A stretch of 64,000 nt of DNA from assembly GCA_963728145.1 (NCBI GenBank), contig CAVSJA010000009.1:310001-374000 (forward strand). The letters are read 5' to 3'. The notes under the pieces were generated by a model. That model did not search any database. It was given only the letters and a program-made list of their open reading frames with translations, and was not told the DNA's origin. The position numbers were made by a program, and so were the translations under genes. The DNA is from CAVSJA01 sp963728145 (GTDB taxonomy: Bacteria; Bacteroidota; Bacteroidia; Chitinophagales; Chitinophagaceae). This document shows, piece by piece, positions 35,433 through 43,825 of this stretch; the stretch's first letter is position 1, and each line of letters begins with the position of its first letter.

Positions 35433-36167
35433 TTTGAGATATTTCCTGCATTCTTCAATCTTATCCGTATTAATTATATCAACACCTGCATCTTTCAAAA
35501 ACTTCCATGCTTGCTCATTATCAGGTGCAGCCCAGAGACGGATTGGTTTGTTCCATTGGTGAACTTGTCGAATTACTGAGCGAATGCGATCTGTATCAGG
35601 TGGAATTGAAGTTGCGTATTTGGTATAATTGTCACTTACCATCGCGACTTTGGAAAGTGTTATCGAATCATATTTTTCAAATGGTCTTCCATCAAAATAG
35701 ATAAATGAAGGATAATGTCTCCACACACTGATCGGGCTGCGATCGCCGCTAATAATTAATTGAACTGCATGTGGATTGGTATTGCGATCGAAATACCTGG
35801 TAAGACTTTGAAGCTCGTAACTCAACTTCTTTAAAGACTCCGTACCTCTATTCTTTATATCGATCACCAGGGAAAAAACATAATCGTCATCCTTCGAAAT
35901 CCTTCCACCGTTTTGATCGAATAATTTTATGATGGGATTAATGTAAAGACTTTCAAGTGTTCTTTGCGAATCGATTTCATTCATCGTATGTGCAACAAAG
36001 AACTTATCATTTATCAGCCAAATATCTGCTTCGATAGAGAATGCCTGGTTGCGCAGTGCATTGAATAACGGTTCAGGTTTTAGGTAGTCATTATGCGCAT
36101 GGATTTTAATTTGTCCATTTAAAACAACTGAGACAAAATAAAAGACTAAAAAAAGTACTGGTTTCAT
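35427..36167 (-). CDS. Secreted GDPD/PLC-like phosphodiesterase (AIM6-like)
   Basis: A 246-residue exported protein with a signal peptide (residues 1-18). The opening HAHNDYLKPEPLFNALRNQAF and IEADIWLINDKFFVAHT place it in the TIM-barrel phosphodiesterase group that includes glycerophosphodiester phosphodiesterases and the yeast AIM6-like proteins. His and Glu/Asp at these spots would bind the metal and substrate. LIISGDRSPISVW, FDGRPFEKYDS and DAGVDIINTDKIEE complete the barrel. The substrate is unknown. The last glycine codon and the stop lie inside a REP-like palindrome. Confidence 0.75.
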   Translation of the reverse strand: MKPVLFLVFYFVSVVLNGQIKIHAHNDYLKPEPLFNALRNQAFSIEADIWLINDKFFVAHTMNEIDSQRTLESLYINPIIKLFDQNGGRISKDDDYVFSLVIDIKNRGTESLKKLSYELQSLTRYFDRNTNPHAVQLIISGDRSPISVWRHYPSFIYFDGRPFEKYDSITLSKVAMVSDNYTKYATSIPPDTDRIRSVIRQVHQWNKPIRLWAAPDNEQAWKFLKDAGVDIINTDKIEECRKYLKG

Positions 36168-36189
36168 ATTCTGATCAAATGCGGAGGAT

Positions 36190-36236
36190 CTGTCAGGGCA
36201 AGGTTTTCAACCCTTGAACGCAGGATTGAGGAAAAC
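36190..36236. repeat. REP-like element, GGTTTTCAACCCTT family
   Basis: GTCAGGGCAAGGTTTTCAAC runs on to CCTTG, then diverged GAGGAAAACCCC. The CAGGGCAA flank is shared with the copies at 59.3 and 60.3 kb. It separates the phosphodiesterase start from the M1 peptidase 3' end. Confidence 0.65.
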
Positions 36237-36245
36237 CCCTGAATT

Positions 36246-37838
36246 CTACTCATAAATCACCTTCTTCATATAATAAACCTTCGGATCAACCAGTATCATT
36301 GATTTTGATGTTAACTGCGCTCCTTTCTTGTCAACTATTGTTCTTTGAATGCCAGCATCTGTTTGTATATCGATAGGCAGGGAAGCATCGAAATTCAATA
36401 ATTGAACCGTGTATTTGTCTTCGCCGGTTTGTCTTACTCTTACTTCAAGTTTCTGTGTAGTGTACAAATAGAAATCAAACAATGGCTTCAGGTCCTTGCC
36501 AGCTGCTTCGCTGAATAGTTTTTGTACATCCCTCGTATTGACAAAATGATCATAGGTATATTTCTGATCTGTTGCGAGTTTCTTGAGTGTTGGAAAAAAT
36601 ACATCATCTCCCAAAACATAACGGAGTGTGTGCATGAAGAAAGCTCCTTTACCGTAGATGGGCGCCGCATACGCACTGTCACTATCCACTGCCTCTTCGC
36701 CGCGGACAACCGGTATGGAATGATTAATACTCCTCCCAGTTTGTGCCATTCTTCTTAAATAAGCATCCTCACCAGCAAGTTCACGTGTGTACAATGCGTC
36801 GCCATAACTACAAATTCCTTCCTGTATCCACATATGTGCCCAATCGATATTGGTTACCTTGTTCGCCCACCATTCGTGGCCGAATTCATGGGTGAGTAAC
36901 CAATCGAAATCTTCACCGCCTACTTTGGTATATTGAAACTTGTTTCCATACGCATTCAATGTTTGATGCTCCATTCCTAAATGTGGAGTTTCGCAAATGC
37001 CGATCTTTTCTTTTGCAAATGGATATTCGCCAAAATATTTTTCCAAAACCTTTGTTGTTCTTTCCAATACTTCCAAATGATGCGGAGCTTTGTCTGCATG
37101 CTCTTCTAATACATAAAATACCATTGGCACTTTGTTTCCATCAACAGTAGTGTACTCTTTGCTTACTACCTTATATTTTCCAACATTAAAAACAAGACAA
37201 TAATTGCTGATGGTATAATTAGTTTTCCAGTGATAAGTTGTTTTATCTTTTTTGGTTGTTGTCTTAATTAATAGGCCCGGGCCAGCTGCCACCAAACCTT
37301 TTGGTACCGTGATGATCATATCGGCGCCTTCATTAGGCTCATCGCTTGGATGATCTTTACAAGGAAAAAAGATTTTTGCCCCTTCTCCCTGGCAGGTGAT
37401 CGCAATCCATGGATTTCCCTGTCCATCTTTCGCCCATTGAAATCCGCCAGTCCATGGTGGACGAATGGCCACCGCCGGTTTGCCACTTATGGTAAATGCT
37501 GCTTTTATTTTTCCTGAGAAATTTGAATTCGCACTGACCCTGATCAGATCATTCTCATGTGTAAACGGGTGCTGTTTTCCATTTACCACTACTTTTTTCA
37601 ACTCCAGGCTTCCTTTCCAGAAATCAAATAATAATACCGGAGTAGGTTCGGATAATACCAAATCAATTTCAACTGTTCCACTGATCGATTGTTGTACCGG
37701 ATCAACATCATAAGCAATCGTATAATGCCTGATATCCATAATGGCTTGTTCTGGTTTAAGCTTACCCCCTGAACGAAGATTTTGGGAATAAGTAGAAATC
37801 GAATACAAAAGAATAGCCAATAAGAAACAATATCTCAT
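36246..37838 (-). CDS. M1 family metallopeptidase
   Basis: A 530-residue exported aminopeptidase with a signal peptide (residues 1-18, STYS). The N-terminal beta domain begins MDIRHYTIAYDVDPVQQSISG. The zinc site is His317, Glu318, His321 (HEFGHEWW) with the third ligand Glu340 (QEGICSY). The exopeptidase motif appears as GMEHQTLNAYG. Unlike the peptidase at the left edge it has no T9SS domain and ends with a short beta domain, so it probably stays in the periplasm. It is shorter than classic four-domain M1 enzymes but normal for this subgroup. Confidence 0.9.
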   Translation of the reverse strand: MRYCFLLAILLYSISTYSQNLRSGGKLKPEQAIMDIRHYTIAYDVDPVQQSISGTVEIDLVLSEPTPVLLFDFWKGSLELKKVVVNGKQHPFTHENDLIRVSANSNFSGKIKAAFTISGKPAVAIRPPWTGGFQWAKDGQGNPWIAITCQGEGAKIFFPCKDHPSDEPNEGADMIITVPKGLVAAGPGLLIKTTTKKDKTTYHWKTNYTISNYCLVFNVGKYKVVSKEYTTVDGNKVPMVFYVLEEHADKAPHHLEVLERTTKVLEKYFGEYPFAKEKIGICETPHLGMEHQTLNAYGNKFQYTKVGGEDFDWLLTHEFGHEWWANKVTNIDWAHMWIQEGICSYGDALYTRELAGEDAYLRRMAQTGRSINHSIPVVRGEEAVDSDSAYAAPIYGKGAFFMHTLRYVLGDDVFFPTLKKLATDQKYTYDHFVNTRDVQKLFSEAAGKDLKPLFDFYLYTTQKLEVRVRQTGEDKYTVQLLNFDASLPIDIQTDAGIQRTIVDKKGAQLTSKSMILVDPKVYYMKKVIYE

Positions 37839-37888
37839 GAGTCCTGATTTGCGATAAATATACGCAAGTCCGGAATGGTAGAGGGGAT

Positions 37889-37995
37889 GGAATTGGGGAT
37901 TGGGAATTAGGAATTGGTAATTGGGAATTAGGGTTTACAATCCAGGAAAGACTTTAAGTTGTAACCCCCAATTCCCAATTACCAATTACAAATTC
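37889..37995. repeat. Inverted GGGAATTAGGAATTGG repeats
   Basis: GGAATTGGGGATTGGGAATT-like units (37889-37940) face CCCAATTCCCAATTACC-like units (37959-37995). The right arm abuts the TAG stop of the LytTR gene. The block lies between two genes on the same strand and may fold into a long hairpin. Confidence 0.7.
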
Positions 37996-38706
37996 CTAAC
38001 CACTCTTGCTGGCCAGTTTTTCTAATTGGTGACTGTACAACCTCCCGATAGGGATTTCCTTTCCACCAATTTCAACATCATGATTGGTGAACGCAGTGAT
38101 TTTTTGAATTGAAACAATGAAGGATCGGTGAATGCGCATAAATAAATGCGCGGGTAGGCTTTCTTCAACTGAACTGATGGATTGCTTAACGAGAATTGGC
38201 TTGTCATTTTCACGAACTACACGGACGTAATCCTTCATGCTTTCGATATAGAGAATATCATTGTAATTTACCTTGATCATTTTCCTTTCTGAACGGAAAT
38301 AAAGAAAGCCTTCGGTTTCCAATAAGTGATTCTCCTCTGAATTTACCGGTATGGGTGCAAGACTGATCCTGTTCACAGCCTTGATCAATCTTTCCATTGT
38401 AATTGGCTTCATTAAGTAATCGACTGCTTCGAGATCGAATGCATCAACGGCAAATTCTTTATGGGCCGTGGTAAAGATGACCTTGGGTGGATTGCGAAGC
38501 GTACGGTAGAATTCATGTCCCATCAACTTTGGCATGCGAACATCCAGGAATATAAGGTCAACCTGCTTTTGCTTCAATAATTCCATTGCTTCAAATGCAT
38601 TCTGGCAAGTGCCGACGATCTCCAATCCGGGAATATTGTTGATATGGCTCACCAGCACATCGATAGCCAGGGGCTCATCATCTACTATTAAGCAATGAAT
38701 CTTCAT
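37996..38706 (-). CDS. LytTR-type response regulator
   Basis: A DNA-binding response regulator of 236 residues. The receiver domain (1-~120) has the acidic pair in VDDEP and the phosphoacceptor Asp55 (FLDVRMP), plus the switch Thr (FTTAHKEF) and Lys (LMKPI). The LytTR domain (about 135-232) contains ILYIESMKDYVRV and FMRIHRSFIVSIQKI, typical of this beta-sheet DNA-binding fold. The ATG overlaps the histidine kinase stop by four bases, so the pair is translationally coupled. Its targets cannot be read; genes for an M1 peptidase and a phosphodiesterase follow on the same strand. Confidence 0.92.
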   Translation of the reverse strand: MKIHCLIVDDEPLAIDVLVSHINNIPGLEIVGTCQNAFEAMELLKQKQVDLIFLDVRMPKLMGHEFYRTLRNPPKVIFTTAHKEFAVDAFDLEAVDYLMKPITMERLIKAVNRISLAPIPVNSEENHLLETEGFLYFRSERKMIKVNYNDILYIESMKDYVRVVRENDKPILVKQSISSVEESLPAHLFMRIHRSFIVSIQKITAFTNHDVEIGGKEIPIGRLYSHQLEKLASKSG

Positions 38707-39776
38707 AAATTGAATGCCGGTTCAACAAGTTTTTTTGATTGATCAGGAACGGGAATTTTTTTCAATTGCAATTTGAGTCTCACGACAAATGACTCCGGAT
38801 CATCGTCCTTAATAACCAGATCGTGTTTTCCATCGTATATTAACTGGAGGCGTTTCTTTACATTGCTTAAACCAATGCCGCCACCATTTTTGTTTTCCAG
38901 GATTGAATTTCTGCTGTTGGATAAATGGAACACCAGCCTGTTTTCTTCAAGATGAATATTCAAACTGATCCAGCTTCGATCCAATTGTTCACTTGTACCA
39001 TACTTAAAACTGTTCTCTACAAATGGCAGCAACAAAAGTGGCGCGATCATCAACCCATTCGTTTCCCCAGTACAATTGAAAGCAATTTCAATGCGGTTGC
39101 CATAGCGTAATTTTTCAAGCTCAGCGTATTTTTTCAGAATAGCGATCTCTTTTTCCAATGGAACTTCATCATCCTTGCATTCGTAAAGCATGTATCGCAA
39201 AAGGTCAGACAAATGCGTAACCGCAATCGGTGCTTTCTTTGAATTGGTAAGCGTGAGCGAATAAAGATTGTTTAATGTATTGAAGAGAAAGTGCGGATGC
39301 ACCTGCGATTTCAGGAGCTCAAGCTCGATTCTGATTTTTTCATTCTGTGTCTCCCAGGTTCTTTGCTTTTCCCTGTACCATTCTTTAAGCAACTTGATAG
39401 AAACCGCAATTCCGCCAAGCATCCAAAACGCAAAAAAAGATCTTAAGACGTCAATATTGAAATACGGCTCTGGCGCCACGTTTTTATACCAAACGACGAA
39501 ACTATTCCAGATCACCCTGTGCGAAAAAGTTCCGATAAGAGTTAAGAGCAGAGTCAGCAATACATATGCTGTCAACTTTCTTTGTTGAAGAAAGCGAGGT
39601 ACGAGTAAATATAACTGCGTATAGACAAACAACATATGCCCTGGTAGAAACACAAGCGTCACAAGTAGCTCCTGCTTATAATTCTGATTACTCGCATAGT
39701 TGACGGTAAAGATCAGCAGGAAGAAAGTCCAGAAAGCAATATGCTGCAAAGCCCTGTTTTGGATGATTCGGATCAT
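38703..39776 (-). CDS. LytS-like sensor histidine kinase
   Basis: A 357-residue kinase of the His_kinase (PF06580) type. Four membrane helices span about 13-32, 36-56, 70-90 and 108-128. A coiled helix leads to the phosphoacceptor region SQVHPHFLFNTLNNL (His162). The ATPase domain carries LPFVENSFKYG (N box) and NGGGIGLSNVKKRLQLIY (G box). There is no extracellular sensor domain, so the stimulus is probably sensed in or at the membrane. It is co-transcribed with the LytTR regulator (four-base overlap). Confidence 0.92.
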   Translation of the reverse strand: MIRIIQNRALQHIAFWTFFLLIFTVNYASNQNYKQELLVTLVFLPGHMLFVYTQLYLLVPRFLQQRKLTAYVLLTLLLTLIGTFSHRVIWNSFVVWYKNVAPEPYFNIDVLRSFFAFWMLGGIAVSIKLLKEWYREKQRTWETQNEKIRIELELLKSQVHPHFLFNTLNNLYSLTLTNSKKAPIAVTHLSDLLRYMLYECKDDEVPLEKEIAILKKYAELEKLRYGNRIEIAFNCTGETNGLMIAPLLLLPFVENSFKYGTSEQLDRSWISLNIHLEENRLVFHLSNSRNSILENKNGGGIGLSNVKKRLQLIYDGKHDLVIKDDDPESFVVRLKLQLKKIPVPDQSKKLVEPAFNL

Positions 39777-40016
39777 TGAGTAATCTTCTTCTATAAAATT
39801 AATAAAAGATGAACTGGTGGGGCTTTTGGGCCTTGATTAGTAGACTAAACTGGTTTTTTGGTCGATAAACTGCGAAATAGGGCCCAAACTCCTTTTGTTT
39901 TTTACCCACGGCGATCTGTTTTCGAAAGTTCAGGTTTCAGCGACTAATCAAGAACGGGGGTACAGCTCAATGTAGTTTTAACCCGTAATCGAAATATTTA
40001 TCTATAAAAAAACTTT

Positions 40017-40385
40017 ATGAAAAAAACCTTATTCATGACGATGATGGTTTCCATTTTTTCCCTTGCGAGTACAGATTTATTTGCACAGGACGAGGATCAA
40101 ATCAGGCAGACACCTAAGGCCTTAAAATGGATCTCAGAGAAGGGCTTCTGGATAACTGAAAACAACATTAAAAGCCCTGAGAACTCGATCATTTACTTCT
40201 ATAACAATGATGGCGTCCTGGTTTATAAAGAAAGGATCGAAGGATTTACAATCAATTTGAAAAAGAAAAAAGTGTTGATGATCTTGAAAAAGGTGCTTGA
40301 AGAATCAGTGATCGCCTGGGAAGAAAGACACTCTTTTGACGAGAACGCTGAAAGAGTTGCGATGAAAATTAAAAGTCGGATTTGA
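40017..40385 (+). CDS. Small exported hypothetical protein
   Basis: A 122-residue protein with a signal peptide (MKKTLFMTMMVSIFSLASTDLFAQ, cleavage after about residue 24). The mature part includes KSPENSIIYFYNNDGVLVYKERIEG, a beta-rich stretch, and ends in charged helices. I do not recognise a family. It is divergent from the sensor kinase gene with about 240 bp between them and may be controlled by it (speculative). A CAATAGG repeat hairpin starts right after its TGA. Confidence 0.65.
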   Translation: MKKTLFMTMMVSIFSLASTDLFAQDEDQIRQTPKALKWISEKGFWITENNIKSPENSIIYFYNNDGVLVYKERIEGFTINLKKKKVLMILKKVLEESVIAWEERHSFDENAERVAMKIKSRI

Positions 40386-40524
40386 AGCAATAGGCAATGG
40401 GCAATGAGTAATGGGTAAAAGGCAAGCGGCAATACGCAAGAGCGAATAGGCAACTTCTACAAACTGTCTTGCCTATTCGCTATTACTTATTGCCCATTGC
40501 CCATTGCCTATTGCCCATTGCTTC
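40384..40524. repeat. Long CAATAGG/CCCATTG hairpin
   Basis: Units CAATAGG, CAATGGG and GAGTAAT on the left are matched by TTGCCCA, TTGCCTA and ATTACTT on the right. The innermost arms GCGAATAGGCAA and TTGCCTATTCGC pair perfectly around ~15 bases. The rest of the gap to 40757 contains no gene or clear signal. Confidence 0.8.
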
Positions 40525-40757
40525 CTTTTTTGCTCCCCTTGATGGAAAATATCCCGAAAAGGGCTTGAAACACTTATCAAAATTGGCCAAATAATCCCGG
40601 TTCAACCCCGTTTAACAAGCTGTCAACAAAGTATTTGGAGACGAAATTCTATCTTACACCGCCTTCAGGCATAGAACTTGTTATTAGTGCATTGGTTACA
40701 TCTGCTGCGGCAGAGGCCAATCAACGTCTTTTCTAAAATCCCAATGACTTAAAAAAA

Positions 40758-41669
40758 ATGTTTATGAAACTCAGATTAATTGCAGGAGCTGCATTGATGA
40801 TGCTTGTATTCGCATCCTGTGTCAGCTCGAAAAAGTTTAAAGCAGAACAGGCTCGGTACAATGACCTGAACACGAGATATGTTTCATTGCAAGGTGATCT
40901 TAAAAATTGCAATGATGCAAATGCTCAGCTCACCAGTCAAAAAGCCGCTCTCGAAACAGATAAGACCAATTTGAACGGCAAGATCACCGATCTGAACGCG
41001 CAGATTGCATTATTGAAAGAGCACAACACAACTGTATTAAAGCAACTGGAGGATATATCTGTTGTATCTGCGTCTCAGGCAGAGAGCATCAGAAAATCGT
41101 TAGACAATATAGGTGCAAAGGATATTTATATAAGAGATCTGCAGGCTTCGATGGCCAGAAAGGACTCACTCAACCTGGCATTGGTGATGAACCTGAAGGG
41201 AGCAATAGGTAATATGGATGATCAGGACATAAACATTAAAGTCGATAAGGGGGTAGTTTATATTGATATTTCCGACAAACTTTTATTTACAAGCGGGAAA
41301 TATGCAGTTACTTCTAAAGCGAAAGAAGTATTGGGTAAGGTTGCGATGGTATTAAAGAATCAACCTGAAATGGAATTCATGGTGGAAGGGCATACAGACA
41401 ATGTTCCTTATCGCAGTGGAATTCTGTTGGATAACTGGGATCTCAGTGTAAAAAGAGCAACTGCAATTGTGAGGATCCTGCAAAACCAATATGGATTAGA
41501 TCCTGCAAAAATGGCGGCATCCGGACGTGGAGAATACAAACCAATTGATGCAAATACTTCTGCCGAAGGCAGAGCCGTCAACAGAAGGACAAGGATTGTG
41601 ATCTTACCGCAACTTGATCAATTCTTCCAGTTGTTAGAACCGAAAGAGAAATCCGGTTCGAAGCCTTAA
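40758..41669 (+). CDS. OmpA family lipoprotein
   Basis: A 303-residue outer-membrane lipoprotein. The signal ends at LVFASC (Cys about residue 21). A long helical region rich in N, Q, A, L and K (about 30-140) is a predicted coiled coil. The C-terminal OmpA domain (about 165-295) carries LLFTSGKYAVTSKAKEVL, VEGHTDNVPY and RRTRIVILP. The Asp and Arg residues in these motifs bind diaminopimelate in peptidoglycan. It probably tethers the outer membrane to the wall. It is monocistronic, with a palindromic repeat following. Confidence 0.9.
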   Translation: MFMKLRLIAGAALMMLVFASCVSSKKFKAEQARYNDLNTRYVSLQGDLKNCNDANAQLTSQKAALETDKTNLNGKITDLNAQIALLKEHNTTVLKQLEDISVVSASQAESIRKSLDNIGAKDIYIRDLQASMARKDSLNLALVMNLKGAIGNMDDQDINIKVDKGVVYIDISDKLLFTSGKYAVTSKAKEVLGKVAMVLKNQPEMEFMVEGHTDNVPYRSGILLDNWDLSVKRATAIVRILQNQYGLDPAKMAASGRGEYKPIDANTSAEGRAVNRRTRIVILPQLDQFFQLLEPKEKSGSKP

Positions 41670-41686
41670 TTCGCGTAGGCAACCAA

Positions 41687-41794
41687 GTTCCGAACCCTAA
41701 TAAGGCAACGCCGAAACTAATTAGCGTGTCGCAGGGTTCGGAACCCTTTTAGTTCCTGATTAAATTTTAAATTTCTTCTTTAGGGTTCCGAACC
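41687..41794. repeat. GTTCCGAACCCT inverted repeats
   Basis: GTTCCGAACCCT (41687-41698) and its exact reverse complement (41733-41744) enclose 34 bases; a third copy, AGGGTTCCGAACC, is at 41782-41794. The layout copies the pairs at 5113-5172 and 21794-21855 with another arm sequence. It occupies the first half of the gap 41670-41977; the second half shows no feature I can name. Confidence 0.7.
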
Positions 41795-41977
41795 ACTATT
41801 GATCTCCGTTACAACTCCTTTTTAATCGTCATAGTTCCGCCCTCTTGTACCGAAACGCATCTTGCATTTAGCGATTCATCCATACTTATAGCGATTCCTT
41901 GTCATCGCTATCATGTTTGCACCAATTTCTAATTAATGGCATAGTTTTTTTGCCATTGATTGAAAACGGCATGAGTT

Positions 41978-42478
41978 ATGGAAAGTCTTATCTACCTGGT
42001 GATGTTGTATTTGCTTGTGGGATGTAATGGGCTACCAAAAAATAAGGAAATGACGCATGCCGATACCGCGCCTACTTCAAAAGATAGTCCTGTGAGACCC
42101 GTACCAATTCCGGTTCCTGACAGCACGACACTCAACGGGGAATGGTTTCTACAGCCTGTACTACCTTCTGATACCGCTACTGGAAGAATTCCGACGCTTG
42201 TGATTAACCTGAACAAATCCAGTTTTTCTGGCAATACGGGTTGTAATAGAATGAGTGGAACATTTACCCGAACGGATACAAGTTTTCAATTTAGCGATAA
42301 GATAATGCTTACAAAAATGGCCTGTCCGGGATATAATGAGAAAGAGTTTATTGAAAGCCTGCTTCGCGCAACGCGTTACAAGTTTGATAATGGTGTGCTG
42401 GTGTTTCTGCAGGACATGACAGAATTATCGAGATGGACCAGAAAGATTGAACAGCAACCAAAGACAAACAAAACCTGA
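41978..42478 (+). CDS. META domain lipoprotein (HslJ-like)
   Basis: A 166-residue lipoprotein. The short hydrophobic start MESLIYLVMLYLLVGC puts the lipidated Cys at residue 16. A low-complexity Pro/Ser/Thr linker runs to about residue 50. The META domain follows, with LNGEWFLQPV, FSGNTGCNRMSGTF and MACPGYNEKEFIESLLRATRYK. The paired cysteines are usual in this heat-inducible, envelope-associated family. Its exact role is not known. A tiny lipoprotein gene follows 25 bp later in the same direction. Confidence 0.85.
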   Translation: MESLIYLVMLYLLVGCNGLPKNKEMTHADTAPTSKDSPVRPVPIPVPDSTTLNGEWFLQPVLPSDTATGRIPTLVINLNKSSFSGNTGCNRMSGTFTRTDTSFQFSDKIMLTKMACPGYNEKEFIESLLRATRYKFDNGVLVFLQDMTELSRWTRKIEQQPKTNKT

Positions 42479-42503
42479 TTAACCTGTAGAAATAATCTTT
42501 TTT

Positions 42504-42680
42504 ATGAAAAAGCTATTAGTCGCAATCGGATTTTTTTCTGCATTGATGTCTTGTACACAAGCTGGTGAAGGAAGTGATACAGACAAAACAAAAATTCCCG
42601 ACAATACTTACGATAGTACATCCAAGGATACTTCTTCTTATCAAAGAATGCCTGATAAGTTACCGGATTCAAGTAAGTAA
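42504..42680 (+). CDS. Tiny lipoprotein (58 residues)
   Basis: An ORF starting MKKLLVAIGFFSALMSC, a compact lipoprotein signal with Cys17, followed by 41 polar residues rich in D, S, T and K. No domain is recognisable. The codons fit the genome, and the spacing to the META gene suggests co-transcription. Similar tiny lipoproteins, as at 50132-50275, seem common in this genome. Confidence 0.6.
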   Translation: MKKLLVAIGFFSALMSCTQAGEGSDTDKTKIPDNTYDSTSKDTSSYQRMPDKLPDSSK

Positions 42681-42683
42681 GAG

Positions 42684-42776
42684 GTTTGGTTGATAAGGTT
42701 GACAGGGTTGACAAGGCCTGAAATGTAGTTTTCTTCCTTGTCAACCTAGTCAACCTTATCAACCCTATCAACCTGT
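42684..42776. repeat. Inverted GGTTGACAA repeats
   Basis: GGTTTGGTTGATAAGGTTGA and following GACAGG/GACAAGG units (42684-42717) face CTTGTCAACCTAGTCAACC and TTATCAACCC (42735-42776). The hairpin lies between the convergent lipoprotein and dienelactone hydrolase genes and would serve as a terminator for both. Confidence 0.75.
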
Positions 42777-42778
42777 AT

Positions 42779-43633
42779 TCAAACGAGGTGTCTCTTCCAG
42801 AAATCCAAAGTACGTTGCCATGCTAATTTAGCTGCAGCTTCATTGTACCGAGCCGCTGAAGTATCATTATGAAATGCATGGTTTACTCCTTCATACATGT
42901 ACAGCTCGTAAGGAATTTTATGTTCTTTCAACGCGGCTTCAAATGCAGGAATGCCAGCATTGATACGTTCATCCAATGAACCGTAATGCAATTGTAAAGC
43001 AGATTTGATCTTAGGAACATCAGCAGCGTCAGTCTGTCTTCCGTAAAATGAAACAGCCGCTTTCAAATCAGGTGCATGTACAGAAAGTTGATTGGCCATT
43101 GCGCCTCCCCAGCAAAAACCGACACAGCCAAATTTTCCATTGCAATCGCTCCTGGTTTTTAAATAAGGGAAAGCCTTGGCGAAGTTCGTTGTATTCTGAT
43201 TGTTGTCGAGTTTTGAGAACATTGCCCTTGCTTCATCCTCGTTGGCTGGAGTACCTCCCAATAGCGACAATGCATCCGGCGCCAATGCAAGATATCCCGC
43301 ATTCGCTGCACGTCTCGCAACATCTTCAATATGCGGATTCAGTCCCCGGTTCTCGTGAATAATTACAACCGCTGCGTACTTCTTTTGTTCCTTTGGTCTG
43401 GCGATATACCCTTTCATCTCACCCCCATCAGTGGGATATGTGATCTTTTCAGTAAAAAGATCTTGCTGGGTGGAATAAGTTTGCGCAACTGCATAATTTC
43501 CCTCCAGCATTGGCAACACTGCCATTGCAGCCGCTGTACCACCGGTGATCATCACCAGTTTTTTAAAAAATGTTTCTCTTGTGAGTGGCTTATGGGTGTA
43601 CTCATCGTACAGGTTAATTATTCGCTGGTCCAT
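42779..43633 (-). CDS. Dienelactone hydrolase family protein, exported
   Basis: A 284-residue alpha/beta hydrolase of the dienelactone hydrolase family. The nucleophile is Cys174 in GFCWGG, the hallmark that sets this family apart from serine hydrolases. Glu94 in IIHENRG is the residue that activates the Cys, and the catalytic Asp and His lie in YGSLDERI and NHAFHND. An N-terminal segment (about 24-50: FKKLVMITGGTAAAMAVLP) looks like a signal without a clear twin arginine. Family members open lactones or cleave esters. It stands alone, boxed in by tandem repeats on both sides. Confidence 0.88.
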   Translation of the reverse strand: MDQRIINLYDEYTHKPLTRETFFKKLVMITGGTAAAMAVLPMLEGNYAVAQTYSTQQDLFTEKITYPTDGGEMKGYIARPKEQKKYAAVVIIHENRGLNPHIEDVARRAANAGYLALAPDALSLLGGTPANEDEARAMFSKLDNNQNTTNFAKAFPYLKTRSDCNGKFGCVGFCWGGAMANQLSVHAPDLKAAVSFYGRQTDAADVPKIKSALQLHYGSLDERINAGIPAFEAALKEHKIPYELYMYEGVNHAFHNDTSAARYNEAAAKLAWQRTLDFWKRHLV

Positions 43634-43663
43634 GGTTTTTGTTTGAGTGTGGTGTTATGAAAT

Positions 43664-43820
43664 CAGGTTGACAGGGTTGACAACGTTGACAAGTTTATAA
43701 AGTTAATATGTTGAATGGTAAATTTGCAAATTGGATTTTCTTGTCAACCCTGTCAACCCTGTCAACCCTGTCAACCCTGTCAACCCTGTCAACCTTGTCA
43801 ACCCCGTCAACCCCGTCAAC
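43664..43820. repeat. TGTCAACCC 9-bp tandem array with inverted partner
   Basis: About nine head-to-tail copies of TGTCAACCC (43741-43820), the last two changed to CGTCAACCC. Opposite them are three GGTTGACAG/GTTGACAAC copies at 43664-43694. The array ends six bases before the KAS III stop codon. Confidence 0.85.
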
Positions 43821-43825
43821 AAAAC

